DNA of 64,000 bases from Macrolepiota albuminosa (Eukaryota; Basidiomycota; Agaricomycetes; Agaricales; Agaricaceae). The notes under the pieces were generated by a model that saw only the letters and a program-made list of their open reading frames with translations, searched no databases and was not told where the DNA came from. This document shows positions 34,738 to 46,300 of this stretch, piece by piece. How positions within the stretch are numbered: position 1 is the stretch's first letter; each line of letters opens with the position of its first letter. The position numbers and the translations under genes were made by a program. The stretch spans positions 1-64,000 of the forward strand of contig JAMWFC010000047.1 in assembly GCA_027475525.1 (NCBI GenBank), written 5' to 3'.

Positions 34738-35856
34738 TGATAGGCTTCTACTCGGACTGAGCACATCAAGGGACATTATAGGCCGACCAACACTTGACAC
34801 ACTAGAGACTCTAGCAACCAGCCTTGGGTACAGAGCAGCCCTAGCGCGGGCGCTCTATGGCAAGACTTATCCATTCATCACAATCACCAGTATCAGCCCC
34901 TCAGCGCACTCCACTCAGTTACTTTGAAGACCAAGAAGGCTCAGAACTCATAGCGCTAGCACAACAGTATCAGCCCCTCAGCGCACTCCACTCAGTTACT
35001 TTGAAGACCAAGAAGGCTCAGAACTCATAGCGCTAGCACAATGGCAGGAGGTGACTCTGACCAAACCCTGATCAATACCGAAAGGAGTTAGCAAGTGGCG
35101 CTGTCAATCACCGAGGCACTTCAATCAGAAGTCTAAAGGAATCAATGACGACGAGACAGGATACACGCAGACCCGACATTTAAATCTATCAAAAGATGGT
35201 ACAATGTTTAGCGCTGGAATTAGCGCTCACGGCGTCTGTTGAGGATTCCCCGACCATACCCTGGGATGGCATGGCCAATTAAATTACATCAAAAAGTGAG
35301 CAAACTCGTACCATTTCTAAGTAGTTTTAGAGTCGCCATTGGTCGCCATCACCCATGTGCTGCAGGTCGCCGTTGACAGGTGGCCGTTAGCTACAGCCAC
35401 AAAGAGAGGCACTAATTGGTAGCGCCGTCAATAGACTTGTTTTGGAAATACTGTAGTGCATAGTATAAAAACTAGCTACTTGCCATGTATATATCAACGA
35501 ATCGTAACCTCTTGAGCACCCAGTTACACTTAGCGTTCAAATCGCGCTAGCATTGCCTGACTTTGTCACCAAGTTCGGCGCTAGCTTCATCTATCCCGTC
35601 TTTGTTGTTTACAGTGCCACCTACAGGCATGCTACGCTGCACTATTCATTTTATTCTCTATAACTTCTCCTAAACTACGACACTTACCACTTGCTAGGTA
35701 GCACCCAAGGCGCTATTATCTAGCGCATCACCCTATCACCTCTGCTTGAGCACACCGGGACCCTGCCAGGACTCCTCACAAACCTGTATGCCAGGTGCTG
35801 GAGACGGCGTTGTACTGCGTATACGTCCAGCCACCCAACCACAGTTGGCATCATCA
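34738..35856 (+). repeat. Gypsy-1 3' LTR
   Basis: 1119 bp including one 77-bp duplication that the 5' LTR lacks. Differences from the 5' LTR are mostly transitions, many at CpG. Confidence 0.93.
34888..35041. repeat. exact 77-bp tandem duplication in Gypsy-1 3' LTR
   Basis: Copies 34888-34964 and 34965-35041. The 5' LTR has a single copy of this sequence. Confidence 0.9.
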
Positions 35857-35860
35857 ACGC
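35857..35860 (+). other. target-site duplication ACGC, right of Gypsy-1
   Basis: Matches 13658-13661. Copia sequence resumes here. Confidence 0.85.
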
Positions 35861-38800
35861 TCTTGATACTACTGTATTACCTATGACTGTCTCTGACAAT
35901 ATGAATGACACTGCTTTTACCTTTATGATTTACCTGATAGTCCTTCCGATTCATCCCCCTTTCTCTCTTCTATGAGTTCTTCTGATTCCCTAGTTCTTGC
36001 CTCAATATCCCTTCATTTCAATTCCATTCTCAACTCAGGTTGCACCCTCCACATCATTTGGGACCAAAAATATTTCTGGACATATGACCCAGGACTGGCG
36101 GTCCCAGTTGGCACAGCGAATTGTGGCACACTCAAGACTCTTGCACATGGAGAATGTTGTTTCAGGACTCACATTGATGGCAAGGTTGTCACACTTATTC
36201 TTTCCGATTGCCTCCATGCGCCAGACGTTCTGATTAATCTTTTGTCGGTTGGGTCAATGGTTGAACATGGCATGAATGTTCATTTTACATGGGATGCGAC
36301 CTCCATTTTCTTTCCTTCTTCCTCTCCGACTCTCCGGGACAAGGTTTTACTGGCATCCACTTACAATCGTCTCTCATTTTTGTTCTGTGATTTTATCACT
36401 CCGGATTTAGTTAATTTGATTGGCTCCCACACCAGCTCTTCCTTTTCTTTTCCTGCGCTTGCTGATACACCCACATCCTTCCCTGGATTACCAGCTACGC
36501 CGGATCTATGGCATCATCATATGGGTCATCCATTGCGTGACACAACTCGTGCTGTTCTTACCAAGAATTTTGCCTCTGGGGTTGACTACGTCGGCTTTTT
36601 CAATGATGATCAGTGCATCCCATGCATCATAGGTAAACAGCCAGCCTGTCCATTCGATCATAACCGATGTCGGGCTGACAATGTTTGTGATCAACTCCAC
36701 ATGGACTCTTGTGGTCCTTGTCCTACATGCTTTGCAAACAGTCACTCAAACTATTTTCACTCCATTCTGGATGATTTTTCAAATTTTGGTGACACGGCTC
36801 TTCTTTTGGCTTGATCTCAAGCCACAAAACATGTCAAGATTGTCCAAGCTCGACTAGAATTAAAGTCTGGGAACAAGGTCAAAGTTGTCCACTGCAATGG
36901 TGCAAAGGAATTTGTGGCAGGTGATCTTCGTGAACATCTTGACTCTGCTGGTATTGTACTCCAGACCACAGTGGCCTACGCACACCAACAGAATGGTAAA
37001 GCCAAACGTTACATTTAGACTCTTGAGGATACCGCTCAAACATTGATGGCCAAATCTGGCCTTCCAATGTCTTTCCTTGGTGATGCCATATTGACGGCAC
37101 AATACCTTTGAAATCGTCTTCCAAGTACTATCCTCCCTGCTCTCACTACACCTTACAAAATTGTTCATGGAATAAAGCCTGACCTCTTGCATCTTTGAGT
37201 GTGGGGTTGTCAATGTTTCATTTTGTACCCATCTGAAACATGCTCCAAGGGCAATACAAGACGTTTTGAGGCAATATTTGTCAGTTATGAAGAGAATTGG
37301 GTGGGATGGCATGTTCATGATCTTAATGGTTGTTATTCCTTTTCCCGCAATGTCATTTTCAATGAGTCCACACATGGGCATTTATGCATTTCTACGGTTA
37401 CATCTTCCCCTCCTATGGCTCATCAATCATCTTCTCCTGATTCTCCATTGTCATCGCCACCTATTCCTGATGAACCTTCAGCTTCCCCTTCTTCACTGTC
37501 ACCACCACACATTTCTAATAAAACTACGTCTCAATCTTCTTCTCCAGCCACCATTACGACTCAATACTCATCTCCAGTCACTGTTAATTGGCCACGTCAC
37601 ACTATCAAGATGACTGAAGCTGGCTGTAATTTTTTTGAGGACATACACAAACGGAATGAATGTCTTGTGCAACTTCGATCCGATTGTCAGGCTTGGCTTC
37701 AACCTCATCAAGGATTTTCAGCAATCATGGATATTGACGCAATTCTCTCATCATCAAATTTCAATACAGATTGTCTTGATGACATGATCACACTTGAGAG
37801 TCTAGCTATCAACGATTCCATTGCATACTCGTCTTTCAAACCAGACACTCTACCTTTTTGCCATCAAAAGGAATGGAACTTAAGCAAAGCGCCTGAGACT
37901 TTCTATGAGGCAACCCATTGGAGTGATTCCGACATTTGGCTGGCAGCAATGCACCGTGAAGTTGACAGTCTTCAGCAACAAAATATTTTTATTCCCGCAG
38001 ATCTTCCATTTGGTCATAAGGCAATCAGTGTTTGGTGGGTTTATGTGCACAAATTCAATCCTGATGGTTCTATCATAAGGGGTATGAAGAAAGCTCGCCT
38101 TGTTGCTCAAGGTTTTAGCCAACAACCAGAAGACTATGGTATGACTTATGCTCTAGTTGCTAAGATGACTAGCATTCAAATCACCCTGGTGTATGCCGCA
38201 CTGCACGACCTCAAACTCTTTACTTTCAACGTCAAAACAGCATTTCTTAACGCTCCCTTATCACACAAAATTTACTGTAAACAGATACCTGGTTTTCTCA
38301 ATAAAGATTCCAAGAAAGTTAATCACGTTCTTTGTGCATTATATGGTTTGAAACAGGCCTCGCACAAATGGTATCAAGTCATCAAAGAAGAACTTGAGTC
38401 CTATGGTCTTACATGCTGTGAGGTGGATCATGTGGTTTTCTTTGGGCGCTTTACTGTTCCACCGGATCCATCAATACCAGCATTGGATAATGAGCAAGAA
38501 TTATTTATCATTATATGTGTTCATGTTGATGATGGTTTAAACGCCACTAACTCAAAACCATTATATGACTGGATCATTGCTCAAATGCGTAAACATTTCA
38601 AGATTAAAGACTCTGGACCAACATCTCTGTATCTTGGAATACGCATTGATCGAGACAGATCTCAATGGAAACTGTGGCTCTCACAGCAAGGTTACGTTCT
38701 TGACCTTCTAACGACATACTGTCTTCTTGACGCTACTCTGCTCTCACTTCCTCTTGCCAGGAAAATTGATGATTTACCTGAATCCCCTCTCAACTCCCTT

Positions 38801-39529
38801 CTGGATATTGCAGATGACAGCATTAAAATTCATTTCCAACGTCTTGTTGGCTCGATTCTCTATCTCAGCCTTCGCACTCACCCTGATATTGCGTTCACAG
38901 CAATGTCTCTTGGCCAATATAATTCCAATCCCTCTAAAAAGCATCTACTGGTCGCAAAATGTGTTCTACGTTATCTTTTGGGCACACAAAATTATGCTCT
39001 CAAATACAATTTTTCCTATCCTACCTCTAATCCTCCCGCTCGGCTTATACTACCTGCCAATTTTGGAGCAGTTGATGTGGACTGGGCTTCTGACTCGATG
39101 ACGAGGTGCAGCCTATCTGGTTATGCATTTTTTGTTTATTCCAGTTTGGTTTTGTGGTCTTCAGTTTGTCAATGCATGGTCGCTTTATCTTCTACAGAAG
39201 CTGAGTACGTGTCTTTGTCACACGCTATGCAAGAAGCATTGTCAATCCGTTATTTTATTACATCCCTCAGTCTCCCAATTCCCCATCCTTTCCCTATTTA
39301 CTGTGACAACAAGAGCGCTCTCGATATTGCCAATGTGGACTCAACAAATTCTCAATCAAAACATATAGATATTCGATACCACTTTATTCGAGAACACCTT
39401 CAGACTGATTCTTTCCAAATGTCATGGATACCCACGACCGACATGGTTGCGGACATACTGACAAAACTACTTGGGAAAGATTTACACTACAAGTTCATAA
39501 AACTTTTTGGTATCGTTCCTTTGCCATAA
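35861..39529 (+). pseudogene. copia Pol: protease, integrase, RT, RNase H (inactive)
   Basis: The copia replication enzymes, in Ty1/copia order. The protease motif reads LNSGCTLHI at 36029-36055, with Asn replacing the catalytic Asp. The GAG-pre-integrase zinc region follows (WHHHMGHP...CIPCIIGKQ). The integrase core keeps the first acid (HMDSCG), but the second site reads HCNGAKEF (Cys for Asp) and the third QNGKAKR (Lys for Glu). TGA or TAG stops occur at about 36812, 37016, 37109 and 37197. From 37199 the frame is open to TAA 39527. The RT contains LYGLKQASHKWY and VHVDDGL (about 38520). The RNase H contains VDWASD, SSTEAEYVSL and ADILTKLLGK. RT and RNase H thus remain open while protease and integrase are dead. 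Confidence 0.9.
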
Positions 39530-39563
39530 TTTTTCTTCATTTCACATTTTTCACTTCACCATT

Positions 39564-39573
39564 GATGGGGTTG
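39564..39573 (+). promoter_or_regulatory. putative copia polypurine tract
   Basis: GATGGGG-type purine-rich run just before the 3' LTR. It is short and interrupted by TTG, so the assignment rests mainly on position. Confidence 0.5.
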
Positions 39574-39933
39574 TGTTAAACCGAGTCTGTATGGATTATT
39601 TCAGTTTGACTTTGTAATTATGTGGTTCATGAATATGATGCGTCGACGTGGCAATTACCATCTCAGTTGTTACTCTCATCACAACAGACACTGAGGTAGT
39701 AAGCATCATTCATTATTCTATTATAGATTTGTTTAATAACGCCTATATAGTTTCTTACTGTCATATAGATATGATAATACTATAGTTGTTACTCTCATCA
39801 CGACAGACACTGAGGTGTCCTATATAGTTTCTTACTGTCATATAGATATGATAATACTATAGTTGTTACTCTCATCACGACAGACACTGAGGTGTTTCTT
39901 ACTGTTGTATAGGCTCTCATTTCCGGTCTGGCA
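39574..39933 (+). repeat. copia 3' LTR
   Basis: 360 bp including one 77-bp duplication absent from the 5' LTR. Ends CTGGCA and is followed by AGGAT. Confidence 0.95.
39742..39895. repeat. exact 77-bp tandem duplication in copia 3' LTR
   Basis: Copies 39742-39818 and 39819-39895. Removing one gives 283 bp, exactly the 5' LTR length. Confidence 0.92.
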
Positions 39934-39938
39934 AGGAT
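39934..39938 (+). other. target-site duplication AGGAT, right of copia
   Basis: Matches 11552-11556. Helitron coding sequence resumes directly after it. Confidence 0.95.
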
Positions 39939-41930
39939 TATATGGATGACAAAGATAATAGACAACCTGAGGACTATGGGATAGACCTTGACTGTAGTAA
40001 TGAGCTTGGCAAAACTGAATTAAAATGTCAGAGAGACATGGCTATTATGACTTCCACCATGACAAACCTGAATTGGGATAAGCCTGTAATGGGCCAAACC
40101 TCCTCTGATACAACAAAGCATTTACCTTTGGTGTCAGACATGCCCGGTACTTACTGGAGATATAAGGTCAGTGAAACTCATGTGTCTATACTAAAAGATA
40201 GGCAAAAAGACATGTTGTCTGTTTATGAACAGCACGTTGGAAGATCAGATAAACAAAACAAGCCGGGCATTGTGGAAGTATGTGAGTGTAGTTTCCTAGA
40301 GAAAAAACATTTAAATATCAAATGGGAACCCACCATATCTGAAATTACTACCAGTTTCAATCTCAATGAGGAACAAACCAGAGCATTTAGAATAGTGGCT
40401 AACCACACTGCCACTTCTAACTCCAAACAGTTGAGAATGTATATGGGAGGTATGGGGGGCACCAGGAAAATGCAGGTGCTTAAGGCGCTGTCTCAATACT
40501 TTGCAGCCCATGGAGAATCTTATAGGTTTGCAGTGGTTGCTCCTACCGGCACTGCAGCATCACTGTTAGGTGGATCGACTTACCATTATCTGTTTGGAAT
40601 TAATGATATGGTACATGACTCTCCAGCACAACTGGCTCAAGTAAAGTCATGCCTTATCAGGGTGCAATATGTATTTTTCAACAAAGTATCCATGTTGTCT
40701 TGCAGGTATATGTACAAGATATTAGCGTGCCTTACTCAGATTATAGGTCTGTTGCACCTCCTTTTTGGCAGTATGAACATGGTGTTTGCTGGCGATTTTG
40801 CCCAGCTGCCACCAGTAACTGGCCATGAGAATGCAGTGCTGTACAGTCGCAGTGTGGATATGCAATCTATCAATTTGAACAAACAAAAGGCTGCATTGGG
40901 TAAAGCAGTTTGGCACCAGGTTACTGCAGTAGTCATATTGAGACAGAATATGAGACAGACAATGCAAAGTCCAGACAACAAATCCTTTAGAACGGCCCTT
41001 GCTAACATGAGGTATTGAGCATGCACCAAAGACAATATCCAGTTCCTGGAGTCTTAGCGAGTCTTCAATCTTTCAGACTCCTTGCTTCTCAATGATGACT
41101 TCCATAATGTGTCTATCATAACAGCACACAACATAGATAAAGATGTTGTCAATGTGGTTGGAAGTAGTAGATTTGCCCTGAAGAGTGGGCTTGAGCTGAC
41201 AGATTTCTTTAACAAAGATACTGTACTTGACAAGGGTGACAAAAGCACATGCAAAGGTAAAGGTCGAGGAGCATCAGGTAGAAACAGAGTTCCTCTACAC
41301 TCCTCTATTCAGAATATTTTATGGGAGCAGCCTCCTTCATCCACATCTGGTCAAGTTGCAGGCAAACTGTTGCTATGCATTGGCTTACCTATCATCATCA
41401 AGACTAACATTGCCATAGAGCTCTGTATCACAAATGGTCAAGAAGGTTAAATATATGGATGGAAGTTGTGTACAAGTTCTGTTGGTCAATGTATGATAGA
41501 CACGCTGTTTGTAAAACTGAAGAATCCACTGCATCACATACAGATAGAAGGTCTTTCTGAAGATGTAGTACCAATAACTAGAAGCACAGTTTTGACTCAA
41601 TGCAGTCGCATCACATACAGATAGAAGGTCTTTCTGAAGATGTAGTACCAATAACTAGAAGCACAGTTTTGACTCAATGCAGTCTACCTAATGACCAAAA
41701 GATTACAATTTTGCGATCACAAGTCAAAATACTTGTCAACTATGCTATAACTGATTATGCTAGCCAAGGGAAGACTAGGCCTTTCAATCCTATTGACTTG
41801 TTCAAATGTCAATTCCATCAGGCTTACTATCCAGCACTGTCTCAAAGCACTACTGCAGCCAGTATTATTATAATATGCAGATTTGACAGAACCGTTATTC
41901 AAGGAAAAGCAACTGGTGCACTATGCTAGG
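39939..41930 (+). pseudogene. Helitron RepHel, Pif1-like helicase part (decayed)
   Basis: Helicase half of the Helitron protein, needed to unwind DNA in rolling-circle transposition. Reads in the orientation of the Rep part before the copia insertion. Motifs: the Q-like region FNLNEEQTRAFRI, then Walker A as MGGMGGTRKMQV (about 40442-40478), where the canonical GxxGxGKS/T has Arg for Gly and Met for Ser/Thr. Next come VAPTGTAASLLGGSTYH and the Walker B-like VFAGDFAQLPPVTG (about 40785-40828), then VILRQNMRQ. The later motif NYAITDYASQGKTRP (about 41740) is the helicase motif VI region. Stops at about 41016, 41055, 41448 and 41927 and the 77-bp duplication at 41531-41684 break the frame. The Walker A changes alone would be expected to abolish ATP hydrolysis. 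Confidence 0.88.
41531..41684. repeat. exact 77-bp tandem duplication in Helitron helicase
   Basis: Copies 41531-41607 and 41608-41684. It duplicates HHIQIEGLSEDVVPITRS and shifts the frame. Confidence 0.9.
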
Positions 41931-43303
41931 AGTTCTGGAATTTGGAGTTGCTGGATGAGATAACAAGGCTGAGGTATATAGGGAAGCTGTCAAAGGATTT
42001 CCATAACACTCCAAGATGGTCCAATTTGATAGCATCATTTAGACAATGCAAAAGCAACACCTACTTTCCTCTTCATTTGCATCCATCTCTGAGGTGGAGT
42101 AAAAACAATCAATTTAATGATTCAGAGTACATAGACATAAATTGGCATATGATATCAAGAGAGAGGCCACTGCAAGAAAGACCATTGCCCAAAAACACTT
42201 TCATTCCTGCCAGAGGGGTCAAGGTATATAAGGATTTATGTAGCACAGGAAAACGGAAGATACAGGAAGATATTGAGCATGGTCCAAGCAAATGCCGATG
42301 GTTGAGTCACGCAGATAGTCCCCCCTTTGCCTGTTCATGGAAGCTGAACAGTTGCGCATACAATTCTGTATTGTCTATTATATACAACTTATGGCAAGAA
42401 GACCCTCTAGAATAGTCTCAAAAGCTTAGTATATTGAGCCCACATCTAAACAAACATCTAGTGAAAGATTTCTATAGTATTGCGCTGGGAGATCATGAGG
42501 CCTTCGAGGAGACCAGGAAATGGCTTCGGACTAAGCTGTCTCAGAGGAATCATACAGAGTTCCCATTTGGTGAATACACATCTGTACACTCATTGATTAA
42601 CAAACTGTCTGTCAACACATCAGATGTGCTTGATTTATTTATGATCTGTCCAGCTTACCATGCCACGGCCTGTCAGAGAGTTAAATCAAAATCAGTAATG
42701 ATCATACTGATGCCAGGAAGACCATCTATTCATGAGAATGTTGATGATTTTTGGTGCTATACAAGCACAAGGTGTGATTCATGTGCGAGACAACTAATCA
42801 AGATTTCTCAGTTTTTGATGGCCTCCAATTGTCTATTTCAATATATCAAGCATATCAGTTGATGTGGATAAGAGGCTTGAAATCATGATGGTTGATTCTG
42901 CAAGTGTGAGTAAGTACACACTAAAAAGAGTTATATATTTTGGCAACTCTCATTTTTCAAGCCGCTACATATCTGCATCCAACAAATCTTTACAAGTTGT
43001 TGACAGTGGGGTGTCTGCATCAGACCTGCATAAATTATTCAGCCATGTGAGCTTTTTGTAGTGCATAAGTACACAAGTATGTGTAGCCAGAAACCAAGAC
43101 AATATGTATTCAAGTGCAGGCAGACCTGTTATGACACTGCTATTGGACTCGCTTTCAAGTTCGTGATTGGAGAAGAACCAGTATATAAGCCTTCATATGC
43201 AGACCCAGTTTTTGACAGACACCTCAAAGGATTGAAGGTTGCTGCTGCTCCAAGCATAGTTTGTAGACACAAGTGCATTATGCAATTCAAAATAGTTGCA
43301 TAA
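41931..43303 (+). pseudogene. Helitron C-terminal domain, ubiquitin-protease-like
   Basis: Follows the helicase in the same orientation and probably belongs to the same polypeptide (LELLDEITRLRYIGKL linker). WKLNSCAYNSVLSIIYNLW at about 42337-42393 resembles the Cys box of ubiquitin-specific proteases (N-x-C-x-x-N-S-V). The later YTLKRVIYFGNSHFSSRYI at about 42910-42970 resembles a His box. A CxxC pair (CDSCARQL) lies between them. Stops at about 42414 and 42860 and frame changes make it inactive as written. Cysteine-protease domains are known appendages of some Helitrons; the USP-like reading here is my inference from the two boxes. The final block (to 43303) is basic and open (KPSYADPVFDRHLKGLKV). 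Confidence 0.6.
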
Positions 43304-43358
43304 ACAAAGAAGGATTTGCATATCATTCCATGAGTTTGTGTCTGGAGCATGACCATAG

Positions 43359-46300
43359 TCATAATTGGCACATACGTGAACAGTATAAACAGATGTGATG
43401 ATGACTATATATACTGTGTTCAGTCACAGAGTCAACAAGAATAAGTACAAAATAGGTGAGGAGGCACATTAGCACTGTGTATGAGGCAGAGCCATGGTCG
43501 ATGTTGGATATTGAGGTGGAAGCAACATAATGGTGATATAAGCCGATTATCAAGGCAGTAAGAGTCGATGTGTTGTAGAAATGACCCCCACAGCATATTG
43601 TTGGTATGGGAGTAACTATAGCATGAGGTAGACATGGGCACATAATGCTGTAATAATATATTATCAGTAAATAATATAAGGAAAAGAAATAACCAGTAGA
43701 CAAACAGCATGGAACCTGGCTGCAGAACAAGTAGCTTGATGTCCCACTTTTCATTGTTTGGCTTTCTAGTGTAAAATTTGTTAATATAAAGATTCCAGGC
43801 CTCAAAGTCATTGTAATTTCCAGATTTGAGCAACACCATGAACCACAACTTTGTGCCAGTCTCAACAAAGACAAATATAGCAAATCCATTGGCATTGATA
43901 TGCCAGTAATGGTGGGTTCCGCTGGTAGATGCAAGATTCCATCGCATATCTGAAATTGGATAAAAATCCTCCATTTTACAGTACATGTGACCTTGAACTT
44001 TTCTCCAGACAGCCAAGTTGCTTGAGAATGGGAGGTGCAGGAAAGTTTCTAGGAAAGCAGGAATATCCAAAGCACTTAATGATCTTGAGTACAAAAATTC
44101 CAGTATTCTTAGAAGATTCCAAGAGATTGCATGCTTCAAGTGTTTGGTACCAAATATGGTGAAATCTGCAGGAAAAAAAGAAATAAATTAAATTAAATTA
44201 AATATAACAATAATAATAATAATAATAAAACAAAGGAAAACGTACCATGCACCTGAATAACATTGTTCAGGACGCATATATCTGATAAGGAGTGCACACT
44301 GAAGCCCAGGTCAATATGCTGGTTCCTAATAACAAGAATACAAGATTGTGATGCCAATATTTTTGAGAGTGCAAGTGGAGATGAAGAGTAATACTTGGTT
44401 TGAGTCATCACCTTCATGGACAAGGGTTGATCCCAATGAGCAATAGATGTGGCATACATTCTGCAACCAAACAAGGTCCCTGTCGAGCTACAAAGCAGTG
44501 AATGGAAGGCTACTATAATGGAATAGAATATATACACATGTGAAATTTTGGTGTGTATTTAAATACCCCATTGCTGCCAGTCAAAGATATTTGTATGGTG
44601 TCTCCTTCATGGAGAATCCATGATTCTGAGAGATCGAAACAATTCAGATCTTTGACCATATAGCTATCCTTATCATCCTAAACCCAGAACCACAACCAGT
44701 TGATCAATACATAGACAGTCACTCACCATAGACTCAAGGGTCAGGTCAATATAACCCCGATCTGTCTCAACATTTTCAAGAGGTGAAGCAACCACTGTTA
44801 CCTCAGCAGAGTTGTTGGAGGAATCGCTAGTGCCATCTGAGTCCAACATGGGAGACTTGCTTGTGCTATCTGAGTCAATGTGCGCCTTACTTGTAAAGTT
44901 TCTTTTCCTCTTCCTAGGTGTCAAGGGTGCCATACTACATCGCTTATTTTTAGCCACAATATGCGCTGATTTTTTCCAGTTGTTTTTAGAAGTTTTAGCA
45001 GAGCTGACAGTTACTACCAGTTTGGAAGAAGGCAGGTAATCATTAACTGCTGTCTCAGAGGCGTTGACCAAAGTTAATGAACCAATACTGGTAATTACAG
45101 GTGTCACCTGTTCTCCATCTGGTGCTTCTGTATTGAAAAGAGATGCCCCAGTAGCAGGTGCCATATTGGAATTAGTATGATTGACCTCACGGTCACCTGC
45201 AGAGGAATCCTCAACATTCAAAACGTCAGACACCACGTCTATAGAGTCTGGTTCAGGGAAATTCTCAATGTCACAATTTGAAATAACAGGCGATATGTCC
45301 ATAGCATCCTCCAATACACAGACGTTATTTGGAGAGGAAGGTACATTGGTTAACTGGTTGAGGTTTTCAGAACCTGTGGTATCTTCTGATGCATGGACAA
45401 GTGCATCTGTACTAGGAGATGAGTCAATATAGAAATCATCAGGTGTGACGTCCATAAAGTTCTCTAAGGCAATGGTACTATTCAGATAAGCGGGCGAGTT
45501 GTCAAAAGAATTTGGGCCTCATAGGTGAAGACTGCTTATAACCATCAGGCTTGTCGCTGATGGTTAGATGAGGAACACCTATGTGACCTGACAGGCTTGC
45601 CAAGCAATTAGAGGGTCCTGGTAAGGCATCCAATCCAACAGGGAATGGAGCGGGTCCAAACAACTGGCTTGTGTCATTGTCTTGTTGGGTTTTATCGCTT
45701 ATTGAAGTGGTCGATGCAGAAGTCAAAGTAGCAAGCAAAGCATCGCAGAGATGCTTCTTAGAAGGGGAAGGGACAGATACAATTTCAATCCAAGCAGGTG
45801 CTGCTTTGTTAATTTGATCAGTCAGGGTACTCAAAGCAAATGACAGCTCGGTTAGCAGGTCACCACTTTGAGCTGCCGAGAATAACATTTGCCATAATGC
45901 TCAATCTGCCTCAACAATGATATGTGGATGTTCAAGCCCTCCAACATGCCTCCAAAGCTTTAAAAGCAATCAGAGTTGCTTAAACAAAATAAAAGATAGA
46001 TCAATTTACCTGTAGCAGGGAGTCTTTACCAGTTAGTACACCATACTCGTGAGGAAGAAGTAACATGAGTGGGGATACAAGCAATGCTAAATAAAGTGTG
46101 TTGTGCATGATAGTCAAGCAACCATATGAACTGGCACTGTCAATGGCACTGCCATGCATGGTATGAAGGTATTTCAATTGATCTTGGTCGCTAGACCTGC
46201 TTTTGCTATACACATTGAAGACAATGAGCAGACATTCTAATAAGAATGGGAAGGACAATACTCATCAACAATGATATCTTTGATTGCTATGATATTGGAC

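Larger units (their letters stand above)
13662..35856 (+). mobile_element. Gypsy-1: Ty3/gypsy retrotransposon inserted in copia gag
   Basis: Long LTRs (13662-14858 and 34738-35856) begin TGATAGGC and end ATCA. The internal order on the plus strand is gag, protease, RT, RNase H, integrase. Antisense genes lie between integrase and the 3' LTR. Gypsy-B interrupts the antisense region (22795-31369). Without Gypsy-B and the 77-bp duplications the element is about 13 kb. After collapsing duplications, LTR lengths are 1043 and 1042 bp. Many TGA codons and frame changes make it inactive. Confidence 0.93.
11557..39933 (+). mobile_element. Ty1/copia retrotransposon, interrupted by nested gypsy elements
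   Basis: The element is bounded by TG...CA LTRs (11557-11839 and 39574-39933) and by AGGAT duplications. Removing Gypsy-1 (13662-35856 plus one ACGC) leaves about 6.2 kb, normal for copia. Order is gag, protease, integrase, RT, RNase H; integrase before RT is diagnostic of Ty1/copia. It is inserted in the Helitron reading frame in the same orientation. Multiple stops and lost catalytic residues make it inactive. Confidence 0.95.

Noticed and set aside
40223..41035. Minus-strand frames opposite the Helitron helicase
   Set aside because: The plus strand carries clear helicase motifs; the opposite frames are shadows.
44187..44229. AAT microsatellite considered as an origin or regulatory repeat
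   Set aside because: It lies within a predicted intron and is an ordinary short tandem repeat.
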